Positions 8,986-18,450 of a DNA stretch of 64,000 bases are shown here, piece after piece. The stretch comes from an uncultured bacterium (GTDB lineage Bacteria; Bacillota; Clostridia; Lachnospirales; Lachnospiraceae): assembly GCA_945828315.1 (NCBI GenBank), contig CALZQA010000006.1, positions 1-64,000 on the forward strand, in the 5' to 3' direction. How positions within the stretch are numbered: position 1 is the stretch's first letter; each line of letters opens with the position of its first letter. Made by a program: the position numbers and the translations under genes. The notes under the pieces were generated by a model. It searched no databases. It had not been told where the DNA came from and saw only the letters and a list, made by a program, of their open reading frames with translations.

Positions 8986-10110
8986 ATGCAGCAGTTAATG
9001 ATAAGACCGACAATCCATAAATTTGATACCGCAAAGGAATTTGCAAAAGAGTTTACACTGGGTGAGGGCGATCTGGTGCTCACAAACGCCTACATCTATG
9101 AGCCGTATTTTGGCAGTCTGAATCTGGGCTGTGACGTCATCTATCAGGAAAAATATGGTTCAGGAGAACCCTCTGATGAGATGGCAGAGGCGATCTATGC
9201 AGATATTTACGCCCCGGGAAAGACTGCGCCGAAACGGATCATTGCCATCGGCGGAGGCACGATCATCGATCTGGCAAAGCTCTATGCATTAAAACAGACG
9301 ACACCGATCCTGGATCTGTATGACGGGAAAATTCCGGTGGAAAAAGACAAAGAACTGATCCTCGTGCCGACAACCTGCGGAACAGGTTCCGAGGTGACAA
9401 ACATTTCTATCCTTGCGTTGAACAGCAGAGGAACGAAAAAAGGACTGGCAAATGACGCTATGTATGCGGATGCGGCCGTGCTGGTACCGGAGCTTTTAGA
9501 AGGACTTCCGGACTATGTGTTTGCCACAAGCTCTATTGATGCGCTGATCCACGCCATTGAATCCAGCCTTTCACCGAAGGGAAATGTGTATACGCGTATG
9601 TTCGGCTACAAGGCGATCGAGATGATCGTGAAGGGGTATAAGATCATTCGCGAGCAGGGCATGGAAGCGCGAAAACCGCTGCTTTCCGATTTTATGATCG
9701 CATCGAATTATGCCGGCATCGCATTCGGCAATGCAGGCTGTGCGGCCGTCCACGCGCTGAGCTATCCGCTGGGAGCGACCTATCATGTGGCGCACGGTGA
9801 GTCAAACTATGCGATGTTTACCGGTGTGATGAAAAACTATATGGAGATCAAAACAGACGGTGAGATCGCAAAATTAAATCGTTTCCTTGCAGATCTTCTG
9901 GAATGTCCGGTCAGATATGTTTATGAGGAACTGGAGAAGCTGTTAAATGTGCTGATCCCGAAAAAGGCGCTTCATGAGTACGGTGTTACCGAGGCGCAGC
10001 TGGCAGAGTTTACCGATTCCGTCATGGAAAATCAGGGCAGACTCATGGCGAACAATTTCGTGGAGCTTGATCGTGAGCGGGTGTATAAGATCTATAAAGA
10101 ATTGTGGTGA
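8986..10110 (+). CDS. Iron-containing alcohol dehydrogenase, 4-hydroxybutyrate dehydrogenase-like
   Basis: 374 aa; KFDTAKEFAKEF..GEGDLVLTNAYIYEPY, QEKYGSGEPSDEM, VPTTCGTGSEVTN, resembles clostridial 4HbD; coupled to aminotransferase. Confidence 0.8.
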   Translation: MQQLMIRPTIHKFDTAKEFAKEFTLGEGDLVLTNAYIYEPYFGSLNLGCDVIYQEKYGSGEPSDEMAEAIYADIYAPGKTAPKRIIAIGGGTIIDLAKLYALKQTTPILDLYDGKIPVEKDKELILVPTTCGTGSEVTNISILALNSRGTKKGLANDAMYADAAVLVPELLEGLPDYVFATSSIDALIHAIESSLSPKGNVYTRMFGYKAIEMIVKGYKIIREQGMEARKPLLSDFMIASNYAGIAFGNAGCAAVHALSYPLGATYHVAHGESNYAMFTGVMKNYMEIKTDGEIAKLNRFLADLLECPVRYVYEELEKLLNVLIPKKALHEYGVTEAQLAEFTDSVMENQGRLMANNFVELDRERVYKIYKELW

Positions 10111-10152
10111 TGAAAAATGTCAGCAGGTTGAACTGCGGCGGCAGACACACGC

Positions 10153-10905
10153 CTACAACCGCAGCAACTCCCATTTTGAGGTGACATTCAACTTGCGGAA
10201 CAGATTCTGCAGATGTTTTTGCAGCGTATTTTCGCGGATGCCCAGTGCATCCGCGATTTCTGCGTTTGTCTCAAAGCGGTAGAGATGGCTGAGGATCTCA
10301 ACTTCACGTCCGGTCAGACAGTAACGCTGCTTCATGTCGGACAGCCGTTTTTCGTCGGCAATGTGTCCGGTGCGGTCTGTGTCAAGCATCCGGTGCATCA
10401 CGGCATTCAGGTGCATACCGAGTGCGCGGAGAAAAAACATATCGTCCGTTGTGAAGGCACCATCTATACTCGTGCGGTATAAGGTCAAGAGTCCGAGCAG
10501 CCGGTTGCCGTGAACGATCGTAAACTGCATATCATCGTAGACATCAAATTTTCGGTAACAGTTTTTATAAAGCGGAGAGTTTAAACGTGTCTGTTCGTCC
10601 AGGATCGCGCTGGAGCGCAGCAGCTTAGACTCTTTTGCATAGAGGTTCCACAACATGTAATCAGCATCCGGTTCGTATGCGAGGTAAGCTTCCTCCGCTT
10701 CTAAAAAGGTTTCCGGATAGCAGATCGGATTGCATAGTGTCACATCCTCGGAATCAGGGTTTTTCTTTAATAAAATGCTGGCGTAGCTAAAGGGTACAAT
10801 AAGCTTCAGGCGCTGGAAGAAGTTTTCTTTAATATCTTCCAGTGAACGCCAGTTATACATGTCAAAAATAAGGTCGTTGATGACCAGAAACTGATTTTTT
10901 TCCAT
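10153..10905 (-). CDS. LuxR-type (GerE HTH) transcriptional regulator with GAF-like N-terminal region
   Basis: 250 aa; C-terminal LTGREVEILSHLYRFETNAEIADALGIRENTLQKHLQNLFRKLNV. Confidence 0.85.
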   Translation of the reverse strand: MEKNQFLVINDLIFDMYNWRSLEDIKENFFQRLKLIVPFSYASILLKKNPDSEDVTLCNPICYPETFLEAEEAYLAYEPDADYMLWNLYAKESKLLRSSAILDEQTRLNSPLYKNCYRKFDVYDDMQFTIVHGNRLLGLLTLYRTSIDGAFTTDDMFFLRALGMHLNAVMHRMLDTDRTGHIADEKRLSDMKQRYCLTGREVEILSHLYRFETNAEIADALGIRENTLQKHLQNLFRKLNVTSKWELLRL

Positions 10906-11056
10906 GAGAAGCCCCCCTTTTTGCTGTAATTTAACAGTTATGATAACATTATAAAATAGAATATACTTAAAAACAAGTAGAAGTAATGCTTTATAATTAG
11001 AAAGTGAATAAAAATAAGAATGGAAATCGTTGGTTAGAGATGTTAAACTATAACCA

Positions 11057-11118
11057 GCTCAAAAGAGCAGATACAAAGGCGTATCTGAGACAACAATCTG
11101 TCGCAGATGCGTTTTTTT
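11057..11118 (+). promoter_or_regulatory. Leader with mutually exclusive hairpins and terminator (attenuator/riboswitch-like) upstream of patA-like gene
   Basis: CAGATAC(11068)/GTATCTG(11081) overlaps terminator CGTATCTGAGACA(11080)/TGTCGCAGATGCG + T7. Confidence 0.6.
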
Positions 11119-11251
11119 AGTTCTGGCTGCTTATGCAGAGGCCTAGCATGAGATGAGACGGAACAGAGAAGCAAGAGGGATTAGATAACAAAAAAGAAAG
11201 GTGAAGCGCAGCTGGGAAATAACCGGAAGCTGTGGCAAAAAGGTGAACATT

Positions 11252-12622
11252 ATGGCAGATAAACAACAGGTAATTGCAGATCTTGATAAAGTGATCGGAT
11301 TGATCAAACGTGATACAAAGGATATTACACCGGAAGAGAAAAAAGAGATGGTAGCAGATACCATTAACTATTTTGACAACTATGTCAGCCCCGGATGGTT
11401 AAAATACCGCAAGTCCGTATCTTCCGATTCAGAGGGCGGCGCAGTGTTAGAGTGGTACGATGAGGGCGCTTACTGCTGTGGATTAAATGATGAGAAGTTT
11501 ATTGACTGTCTGGGCGGTTTCGGTATCTTTACCTGCGGACACAGAAATCCTGAGATTCTGGATGTGGTAAAGGCACAGTTAGACCATCAGGCGTTACATT
11601 CACAGGAGCTTTTGGATCCGCTTCGCGGATATCTGGCAAAGGCAATGGCTGACATTACACCTGGTGATCTGCAACAGTGCTTCTTTACAAATGGTGGCGC
11701 AGAAGCGGTCGAGATGGCATTAAAGCTTGCACGTATTGCTACCGGCGGAAGCTGGTATATATCTACGGTCGGTGCATTCCATGGAAAGTCCATGGGCGCG
11801 ATCTCCATGGGTGGTAAAGGAACCTATCGTGTTCCGTATCTTCCGATGGTACAGCAGGTACAGCATGTGGAGTACGGAAATGCAGAGGATATGAGAAAGG
11901 CAATTCATAATCTGCAGGCAGTCGGTGAGAAGGTTGCAGCCGTGATCCTTGAGCCGATCCAGGGTGAGGCAGGTGTTATCATTCCTCCGAAGGGCTATCT
12001 GGCAGAGGTACGTGAGATCTGTGATGAGACCGGTGTTGCACTGATCTTTGACGAGATCCAGACCGGTATGGGACGTACAGGTACCATGTGGCGTTGTGAG
12101 GCAGAAGGTGTAACACCTGATATCATGACATTCGGTAAGGCATTCGGTGGTGGTATCTTACCGATCACCGGTATCATCTGCAGACCGAAGATGTGGACAC
12201 AGGATCTGATCGATAACCCGTGGCTGCTGGGATCTCCTACTTTTGGCGGAAATCCGCTTTGCTGTGCGGCAGCACTTGCGACGATCAAATACATGCTGGA
12301 GAACGATATCCCCGGTGTATGTGCAAAGAAGGGTGAAGTATTAAAGGCAGGTTTACAGTCTCTGGCTGATAAGTATCCGGAGATCATTCAGGAGGTTCGC
12401 GGAACCGGTCTGATGCTGGCAGTGGAGTTCCGTTCCTGCGAGCTGGGTTATGAGACTTCCAAGGGTCTGTTTGCAAGAAAGGTCATGACAGCCGGAACTC
12501 TGGTAAATGCGAAGACGATCCGCTTCGAGCCTACCGCTGTATTATCCGATCAGGATATCAAGGACGTCATCAGCCGTATGGATGAGGCTTTGGCTGATAC
12601 GAAAAAAACATTTGATTTATAA
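11252..12622 (+). CDS. patA: Putrescine aminotransferase-like class III aminotransferase
   Basis: 456 aa; VSPGWLKYRKSV, FIDCLGGFGIFTCGHRNP, LHSQELLDPLR, VAAVILEPIQGEAGVIIPPKGYL, FGGNPLCCAAALATI closely resemble PatA. Confidence 0.85.
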   Translation: MADKQQVIADLDKVIGLIKRDTKDITPEEKKEMVADTINYFDNYVSPGWLKYRKSVSSDSEGGAVLEWYDEGAYCCGLNDEKFIDCLGGFGIFTCGHRNPEILDVVKAQLDHQALHSQELLDPLRGYLAKAMADITPGDLQQCFFTNGGAEAVEMALKLARIATGGSWYISTVGAFHGKSMGAISMGGKGTYRVPYLPMVQQVQHVEYGNAEDMRKAIHNLQAVGEKVAAVILEPIQGEAGVIIPPKGYLAEVREICDETGVALIFDEIQTGMGRTGTMWRCEAEGVTPDIMTFGKAFGGGILPITGIICRPKMWTQDLIDNPWLLGSPTFGGNPLCCAAALATIKYMLENDIPGVCAKKGEVLKAGLQSLADKYPEIIQEVRGTGLMLAVEFRSCELGYETSKGLFARKVMTAGTLVNAKTIRFEPTAVLSDQDIKDVISRMDEALADTKKTFDL

Positions 12623-12643
12623 GATTTAAAGATAAAGGAATGC

Positions 12644-12682
12644 AAAGGCGCATATCCCTGAAAAGGGATATGCGCCTTTTTT
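12644..12682 (+). terminator. Intergenic terminator between patA-like and nhaC-like genes
   Basis: Perfect 16-bp stem AAAGGCGCATATCCCT-GAAA-AGGGATATGCGCCTTT + T-tract. Confidence 0.88.
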
Positions 12683-12712
12683 CTTGATGAAAAAGAAAAG
12701 GGGGTCTGATAC

Positions 12713-14074
12713 ATGAACCTGAATCTGGGATTGGTTGCTATTTTTATTACACTTTTTATCATTATTGGAGCAGTCGCAACCAGACGATGCGTGGAGTGCA
12801 TGATCGTAGGATCTATGGTGGCTGCCATCTTTTTGGGTGGCACAGGTTTTCTCACCACATGGAGTGAATCACTCCAGAACATGCTGGCAGAGAATGTCTG
12901 GGTCATGCTTGTATGTCTGTTATTTGGAGGGCTCATCAGCCTGCTGACAGACTCGAAAGGAAGCTTTGGTTTTTCAAAGTACATATCGAAATTTTGTAAC
13001 AGTGAAAAGAAGACCCTGATGACGACTTTTGTCATGGGCATTTTAATATTTGTAGATGATTACCTCAATGTGTTGTCCATTGGTGCCTGTATGAAAAAGA
13101 TCAGCGACAAGCAGAAGCTGCCCCGTGAATCACTGGCATATATTCTGGATTCCACCGGTGCTCCGGTGTGTGTGCTGCTTCCGTTTTCTACCTGGGCAGT
13201 TTTTTATGCGAGTCTTTTCTATGAACAGGAAAGCGTGCAGGCGATCAGCGGTGTCACTAACGCAATGAGTGCTTATGTAAAGGCAATCCCCTTCTGTTTT
13301 TACCCGATCGTGGCACTTATCGTTGTATTTCTTTTTGCCATGGGCTGGATGCCGAAGCTGGGAGCGATGAAAAAGGCTTATAAACGCGTGGAGGAGACCG
13401 GAAAGGTGTACTCCGATGCCAGCAGAAAGTATAACCATGATGAATATGAGGATGATGAGGATGGAAACATCTGGAACTTCCTAATCCCCATGGGAGTATT
13501 GGTTGGAGTAGCAGTTGTGACCGGAGATATCCTTGTGGCAGTCATCATTGCACTGATCGTATGCTTTGTCATGTATGTACCTCGTAAGATCATCTCTATC
13601 GATGATTTCCTGAGTAGCATGATCCGCGGTTTCGGAGACATGCTTCCAACCTTAACGATGCTTCTTGTGACCTTCGTATTAAAGGACATTTCCGGGCAGA
13701 TGGGTATGACAGAGTACATTATCGAGCTGGCTGAGCCCTTCCTGTTTGCCTCTATTTTCCCGGCAATGGTATTTTTGCTGGGTGCGATCCTGGCGTTCAC
13801 CACCGGTTCCGACTGGGGAATGAGCTCCATCATCACACCAATCGTATTCCCGCTGGGCGCAGCGCTCGGTGCAAATCCGGTGCTGATCATGGCAGCGATC
13901 ATTTCCGGCGGTACCTTCGGAAGCCATGCCTGCTTCTACGCAGATGCAACGCTGCTTGCATCCCAGTCATCCGGTGTTGAGAATATGGAGCACGCGCTAT
14001 CACAGATTCCGTATGTCATCATCGCCAGCGTGATCTCGGTGGCGTGCTTTGTTGTAGCAGGGTTTATTGTATAA
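12713..14074 (+). CDS. Na+/H+ antiporter NhaC family transporter (copy 1)
   Basis: 453 aa; GILIFVDDYLNVLSIGACM, LAYILDSTGAPVCVLLPFSTW. Confidence 0.85.
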   Translation: MNLNLGLVAIFITLFIIIGAVATRRCVECMIVGSMVAAIFLGGTGFLTTWSESLQNMLAENVWVMLVCLLFGGLISLLTDSKGSFGFSKYISKFCNSEKKTLMTTFVMGILIFVDDYLNVLSIGACMKKISDKQKLPRESLAYILDSTGAPVCVLLPFSTWAVFYASLFYEQESVQAISGVTNAMSAYVKAIPFCFYPIVALIVVFLFAMGWMPKLGAMKKAYKRVEETGKVYSDASRKYNHDEYEDDEDGNIWNFLIPMGVLVGVAVVTGDILVAVIIALIVCFVMYVPRKIISIDDFLSSMIRGFGDMLPTLTMLLVTFVLKDISGQMGMTEYIIELAEPFLFASIFPAMVFLLGAILAFTTGSDWGMSSIITPIVFPLGAALGANPVLIMAAIISGGTFGSHACFYADATLLASQSSGVENMEHALSQIPYVIIASVISVACFVVAGFIV

Positions 14075-14090
14075 AAAGGAGGATGAGAGA

Positions 14091-14699
14091 ATGGATAAAT
14101 ATGTAGTGACGATCACCCGTCAGTTCGGAAGTCTGGGACGACCGATCGCAAAGCGCATGAGTGAGTTTTTAGGAATTGAATATTACGACAGAGATATCGT
14201 GGATCAGGCGGCAGAAAAATTAAAGCTGCCTGTGTCAGTCATTAATCAGGAGGAGGAAAAGGCGACGAAACAGACGATGAATCCCTTTTCACGCATGCAG
14301 TTTCCACTTGGTAAAGGAACGAACTCGACACAGGATAAGATCTTTGAGGCACAGGAAAATATTATAAAATTTCTGGCGGAAAAGAATAATTGCATCATTG
14401 TAGGGCGCTGCTCGGATTTCATCCTGAGTGAAGTGGAACGAAGCATGCACATCTACATCTACGCATCCTATGAGGCGCGCCTGAAGCATTGTATCGAAGA
14501 TCTACACATGGATGAGACGGAGGCGAGACGCATGATGAAGAGCGTGGATGAGGCCCGGGATTCCTACCATATGCAGTATGCAGGTTATCTGCCGGATGAT
14601 AAACGGCACAAGGATATCCTGATCGACAGCAGCCTGTTTGGAGTGGAGGGAACGGCAGAGTTCCTTGCAGAGGCTGTGAAACGCAAATTCCAGGCATAG
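14091..14699 (+). CDS. Cytidylate kinase-like family protein (copy 1)
   Basis: 202 aa; VVTITRQFGSLGRPIAKRMSEFLGIEYYDRDIVDQAAEK, CIIVGRCSDFIL. Confidence 0.85.
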   Translation: MDKYVVTITRQFGSLGRPIAKRMSEFLGIEYYDRDIVDQAAEKLKLPVSVINQEEEKATKQTMNPFSRMQFPLGKGTNSTQDKIFEAQENIIKFLAEKNNCIIVGRCSDFILSEVERSMHIYIYASYEARLKHCIEDLHMDETEARRMMKSVDEARDSYHMQYAGYLPDDKRHKDILIDSSLFGVEGTAEFLAEAVKRKFQA

Positions 14700-14786
14700 C
14701 GTATCTGACCTGGAATCCGTCGTTCTTGCAGGCGGCGGGCAAAACCAGAAAGCGGCAGAAGCCGTGTGACGAGAGGAGAAATAGAC

Positions 14787-16142
14787 ATGAATACTGGTTT
14801 GATCGCAATTTTTATTATTTTGTTTATTATTGTTGGAGCAATCTCAACAAAAAAGTGCGTAGAGTTTTTGATCGCAGGATCGCTGGTTGCGGCCTTGATC
14901 ATGTACAAAGGCAGTTTTATCACACAGTGGTGTACACTCATCCAGACTGCACTTGCTGATAATGTATGGATCATTGTGGTGTGTGGTCTGTTCGGCAGCC
15001 TGATCGCATTGCTTCAGGCGGCGAAGGGAAGTCTTGGATTTGCAAAGCTGGTAGATAAACTCTGTAATACGGAAAAGAAAACGCTGCTTACGACATTTGT
15101 TCTTGGTATTCTGATCTTCGTGGATGATTATCTGAATGTATTATCCATCGGTGTCTGCATGAAGGGCGTATTTGACAAGAAAAAGATCCCTCGTGAGACA
15201 CTGGCATATATGTTGGATTCCACAGCAGCTCCGGTGTGTGTATTATTGCCGTTCTCAACATGGGCAGCATTTTACGCCAGTCTGTTCTTTGAACAGGACT
15301 GTGTAGTAAATGCCGGATTTTCATCCGGAATCAACGCATATATGAGTGCGATCCCGTTCTGTTTCTATCCGATCATCACGTTAGTTATCGTTCTTTTATT
15401 CGCACTGGGCATTATGCCAAAGATTGGCGGTATGAAAAAAGCATACAAGCGTGTGGAAGAGACCGGAAAGGTATATTCTGACGCCAGCAGAAAGTACAAT
15501 CACGAGGAATATAAGGGATATGAAGAGGACGGAAATATCTGGGATTTCCTGATTCCGATGGGTGTGCTCGTCGGTGTCTGTGTTGCCACGAGTGATGTAC
15601 TTGTCGCAGTTGTGCTGGCGATCATCACCTGCTTTGTTATTTATGTACCTCGCAAGGTAATTAAATTTGATGAATTTTTTAATACGGTTGCCAAGGGATT
15701 TGCAGATATGATCCCGGTATTGATCTTATTAGTTGTAGCATTTGCAGTTCAGTCCATCGCCCAGGAAATGGGTCTGGCGGACTACATCATTGAGCATATG
15801 ACACCGCTGCTGTCCGCAGCAACATTCCCGGTGCTTACCTTTATTCTGGTAGCAGCGCTTGGATTTACCACCGGTTCTTTCTGGGGCATGTGTGCAGTAG
15901 TTACACCGATCGTGTTCCCGCTGGCTTCTGCGCTGGGTGCAAATCCGGTGCTCGTTATGGGTGCGATCGTATCCGGCGGCGCGTTCGGAAGCCATGCATG
16001 CTTCTATGGTGATGCGACGGTACTGGCATCGACAGGTGCATGTATCGACAACATGGAGCACACCGTTTCACAGCTGCCTTATGTGCTGATCGCCAGCGCG
16101 ATTACCATCGTAGGTTATCTGATCTGCGGATTTGTCATGTAA
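14787..16142 (+). CDS. Na+/H+ antiporter NhaC family transporter (copy 2)
   Basis: MNTGLIAIFIILFIIVGAISTKKC...; strong paralogue of 12713-14074. Confidence 0.85.
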   Translation: MNTGLIAIFIILFIIVGAISTKKCVEFLIAGSLVAALIMYKGSFITQWCTLIQTALADNVWIIVVCGLFGSLIALLQAAKGSLGFAKLVDKLCNTEKKTLLTTFVLGILIFVDDYLNVLSIGVCMKGVFDKKKIPRETLAYMLDSTAAPVCVLLPFSTWAAFYASLFFEQDCVVNAGFSSGINAYMSAIPFCFYPIITLVIVLLFALGIMPKIGGMKKAYKRVEETGKVYSDASRKYNHEEYKGYEEDGNIWDFLIPMGVLVGVCVATSDVLVAVVLAIITCFVIYVPRKVIKFDEFFNTVAKGFADMIPVLILLVVAFAVQSIAQEMGLADYIIEHMTPLLSAATFPVLTFILVAALGFTTGSFWGMCAVVTPIVFPLASALGANPVLVMGAIVSGGAFGSHACFYGDATVLASTGACIDNMEHTVSQLPYVLIASAITIVGYLICGFVM

Positions 16143-16217
16143 CTGGCAGCAGGCATTCACCATGAGCAGCCGGTTTGGCTGATGGTGTAATGAATGTAAG
16201 GAAGGGGATACAAAGCA

Positions 16218-17840
16218 ATGAAGCGATACATCATAAAGAGTAAACAGGTATTTACAGGTCTGACAGATACGCCGCAGCCAATGCTGATCGTCGTGAATGA
16301 TAAGAAGATCGAGGCGGTGCTTCCTGCAGACGCAGATCTGGAAGCATACGGAGATCTTCCGGTGAAAGATTATGGTGACAGCCTGATCATTCCGTCCTTT
16401 TTAGATGCGCATACACATATGTTTTCCGGCGCGATCGATGCCAGTGATTATGTATGTGATACGCTGGGCGAGTGCAGATCGCAGGAGGAGTGCGTGGAGC
16501 GCATCAAAGCATATGCGGAGGAGCATCCGAATCAGCGCCGTATCCGTGGTGTGGGCTGGTTTGTAGGAGCCTGGAATGATGCGCCGCTGCCTGATAAGCG
16601 AAGTCTGGATGCAGCGATCCCGGATCGCCCGGTCTATCTGCTCTGTGCGGATTCCCACAGCATGTGGCTGAATACAAAAGCAATGGAGGAGGTCGGATTT
16701 GCACCTGATTTCAATGTGGAAAACGGAGAGGTGTGCAGATTTGCGGACGGCTCTTTCACCGGGCTTTTTATCGAACCTGCAGCTTATGCGCCTGCGATGG
16801 AAAAATATATGGAGTTTTCCGAGACAGAAATGCTGGGTATTCATCGGAACTTCCAGAAAACGCTGGCTTCCTATGGTGTTTCGGCAGTCAGCGAAATGTT
16901 TGCGGACGATTATACAGAGGATACAAAACAGCGTTATGAGCAACTGGTTCAGTTGGATGAAGAGGAAGGGCTGTGTGCACAGACATTCATCTACACAAAG
17001 CTGTTTGACTATACGGATTTTACTCCCTTTTTCAAGATAAAAGAGGAAGTGAGCTCTGATCATGTGCACATTGCCGGAGTGAAAGGCTTTATTGACGGCG
17101 TGACGGAGACTTATACGGGGCTTCTTCTGGAGCCCTATACGGATAAACCGGAAACTTGCGGAGAGGTGCTTCCCCTGCATCCAAAGGAGCTGATGCAGCA
17201 GGAGATCATCGCGGCAAACCGCGCCGGCATTCAGGTGCGTCTCCATTGTATCGGAGACGGAGCGGTGCGAATGGCGCTGGATATGTATGAGGAAGCGGAA
17301 AAACAGACCGGGGTGAAGGATCTGTGCAACACCATCGAACATATCGAAAATATCCATCCGGATGATATTGACCGGTTTGCAGAGCTGGATGTCATTCCTT
17401 CCATGCAGCCCTATCATGTGACCCTCTCAAACGGTGGAAAAGTATGGCGGCTGGGCGAGGAGCGGTGCAAACTGGAATTTCCGATCCGCACGATCTTTGA
17501 CCATGGCGGAAAAATAGCGATCGGAACGGATTATCCGGTAGTGACGATCAATCCGTTCTATACGATCTATGCGGCGGCGACACGCTGTGACGATGAGGGA
17601 AAGCCCACCGGGTGTAATCCGGATACGGAAAAACTACCGTTGGCAGAGATCTTAAAAGCCTACACGGCAGGAGCGGCCCGGGTTTACCATTCTTTAGACA
17701 GCATGGGAACGATTGAGCCGGGGAAACTGGCAAATATACTGGTGTTATCAAAAAATTTGTTTGAAATTCCGACAGAGCAGATTCGTGATACAAGAGTTTC
17801 AGTCAATTATTTTGAAGGAAGAGAGGTATATCATGAGTAA
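16218..17840 (+). CDS. Amidohydrolase family 3 (YtcJ-like)
   Basis: 540 aa; PSFLDAHTHMFSG, RLHCIGDGAVRMALD, NTIEHIEN, AIGTDYPV metal-ligand motifs. Confidence 0.88.
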   Translation: MKRYIIKSKQVFTGLTDTPQPMLIVVNDKKIEAVLPADADLEAYGDLPVKDYGDSLIIPSFLDAHTHMFSGAIDASDYVCDTLGECRSQEECVERIKAYAEEHPNQRRIRGVGWFVGAWNDAPLPDKRSLDAAIPDRPVYLLCADSHSMWLNTKAMEEVGFAPDFNVENGEVCRFADGSFTGLFIEPAAYAPAMEKYMEFSETEMLGIHRNFQKTLASYGVSAVSEMFADDYTEDTKQRYEQLVQLDEEEGLCAQTFIYTKLFDYTDFTPFFKIKEEVSSDHVHIAGVKGFIDGVTETYTGLLLEPYTDKPETCGEVLPLHPKELMQQEIIAANRAGIQVRLHCIGDGAVRMALDMYEEAEKQTGVKDLCNTIEHIENIHPDDIDRFAELDVIPSMQPYHVTLSNGGKVWRLGEERCKLEFPIRTIFDHGGKIAIGTDYPVVTINPFYTIYAAATRCDDEGKPTGCNPDTEKLPLAEILKAYTAGAARVYHSLDSMGTIEPGKLANILVLSKNLFEIPTEQIRDTRVSVNYFEGREVYHE

Positions 17841-18447
17841 GAGCAGATATGTGATCACGATCACGAGACAGTTTGGCAGTCTGGGACGTCCGATCGCAAA
17901 AAAAATGAGTGAATTATTGGGTATTGAGTTTTATGACAGGGATCTGGTGGATCAGGCAGCGGAAAAATTGAAGCTTCCAAAATCTGTTGTGGATGAGGAG
18001 GAAGAAAGTGCAGAAGTGACGACACCGTTCTATCTTCGTCGTATGCAGTTCCCGTTGGGAAAGAACACAAACAGTCGTCAGGATGAGATCTTTGAGGCGC
18101 AGCAGAACATCATTAAATTTCTGGCGGATGAGGAAACCTGTATCATCGTAGGACGTTGCTCGGATTTCATCTTATCCGAGATGGAAAATGCGATCCATAT
18201 CTATATTTATGCGCCTTATGAGAAGCGTGTGGAAAACTGTGTAAAGGATTTAAAGATGGATGTAAAAGAAGCACGTAAGCTGATCGTCGATGTGGACGAG
18301 GCGCGTGATTCTTACCATATGCATTATGCCGGCTATTATCCCGATGACAAGCTTCACAAGGACATTATGATCGACAGCAGCGTGCTGGGTGTAGACGGAA
18401 CGGCGGAGTATCTGGTGGATCTGATTAAACGGAAGTTTGGAGAATAA
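17833..18447 (+). CDS. Cytidylate kinase-like family protein (copy 2)
   Basis: ITITRQFGSLGRPIAKKMSELLGIEFYDRDLVDQAAEKLKLP; overlaps preceding CDS; real start 17833. Confidence 0.85.
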   Translation: MSKSRYVITITRQFGSLGRPIAKKMSELLGIEFYDRDLVDQAAEKLKLPKSVVDEEEESAEVTTPFYLRRMQFPLGKNTNSRQDEIFEAQQNIIKFLADEETCIIVGRCSDFILSEMENAIHIYIYAPYEKRVENCVKDLKMDVKEARKLIVDVDEARDSYHMHYAGYYPDDKLHKDIMIDSSVLGVDGTAEYLVDLIKRKFGE

Positions 18448-18450
18448 TGT

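Noticed and set aside
16401-17417. 338-aa minus-strand ORF inside the amidohydrolase
   Set aside because: Antisense shadow of a well-supported enzyme; no recognisable motifs
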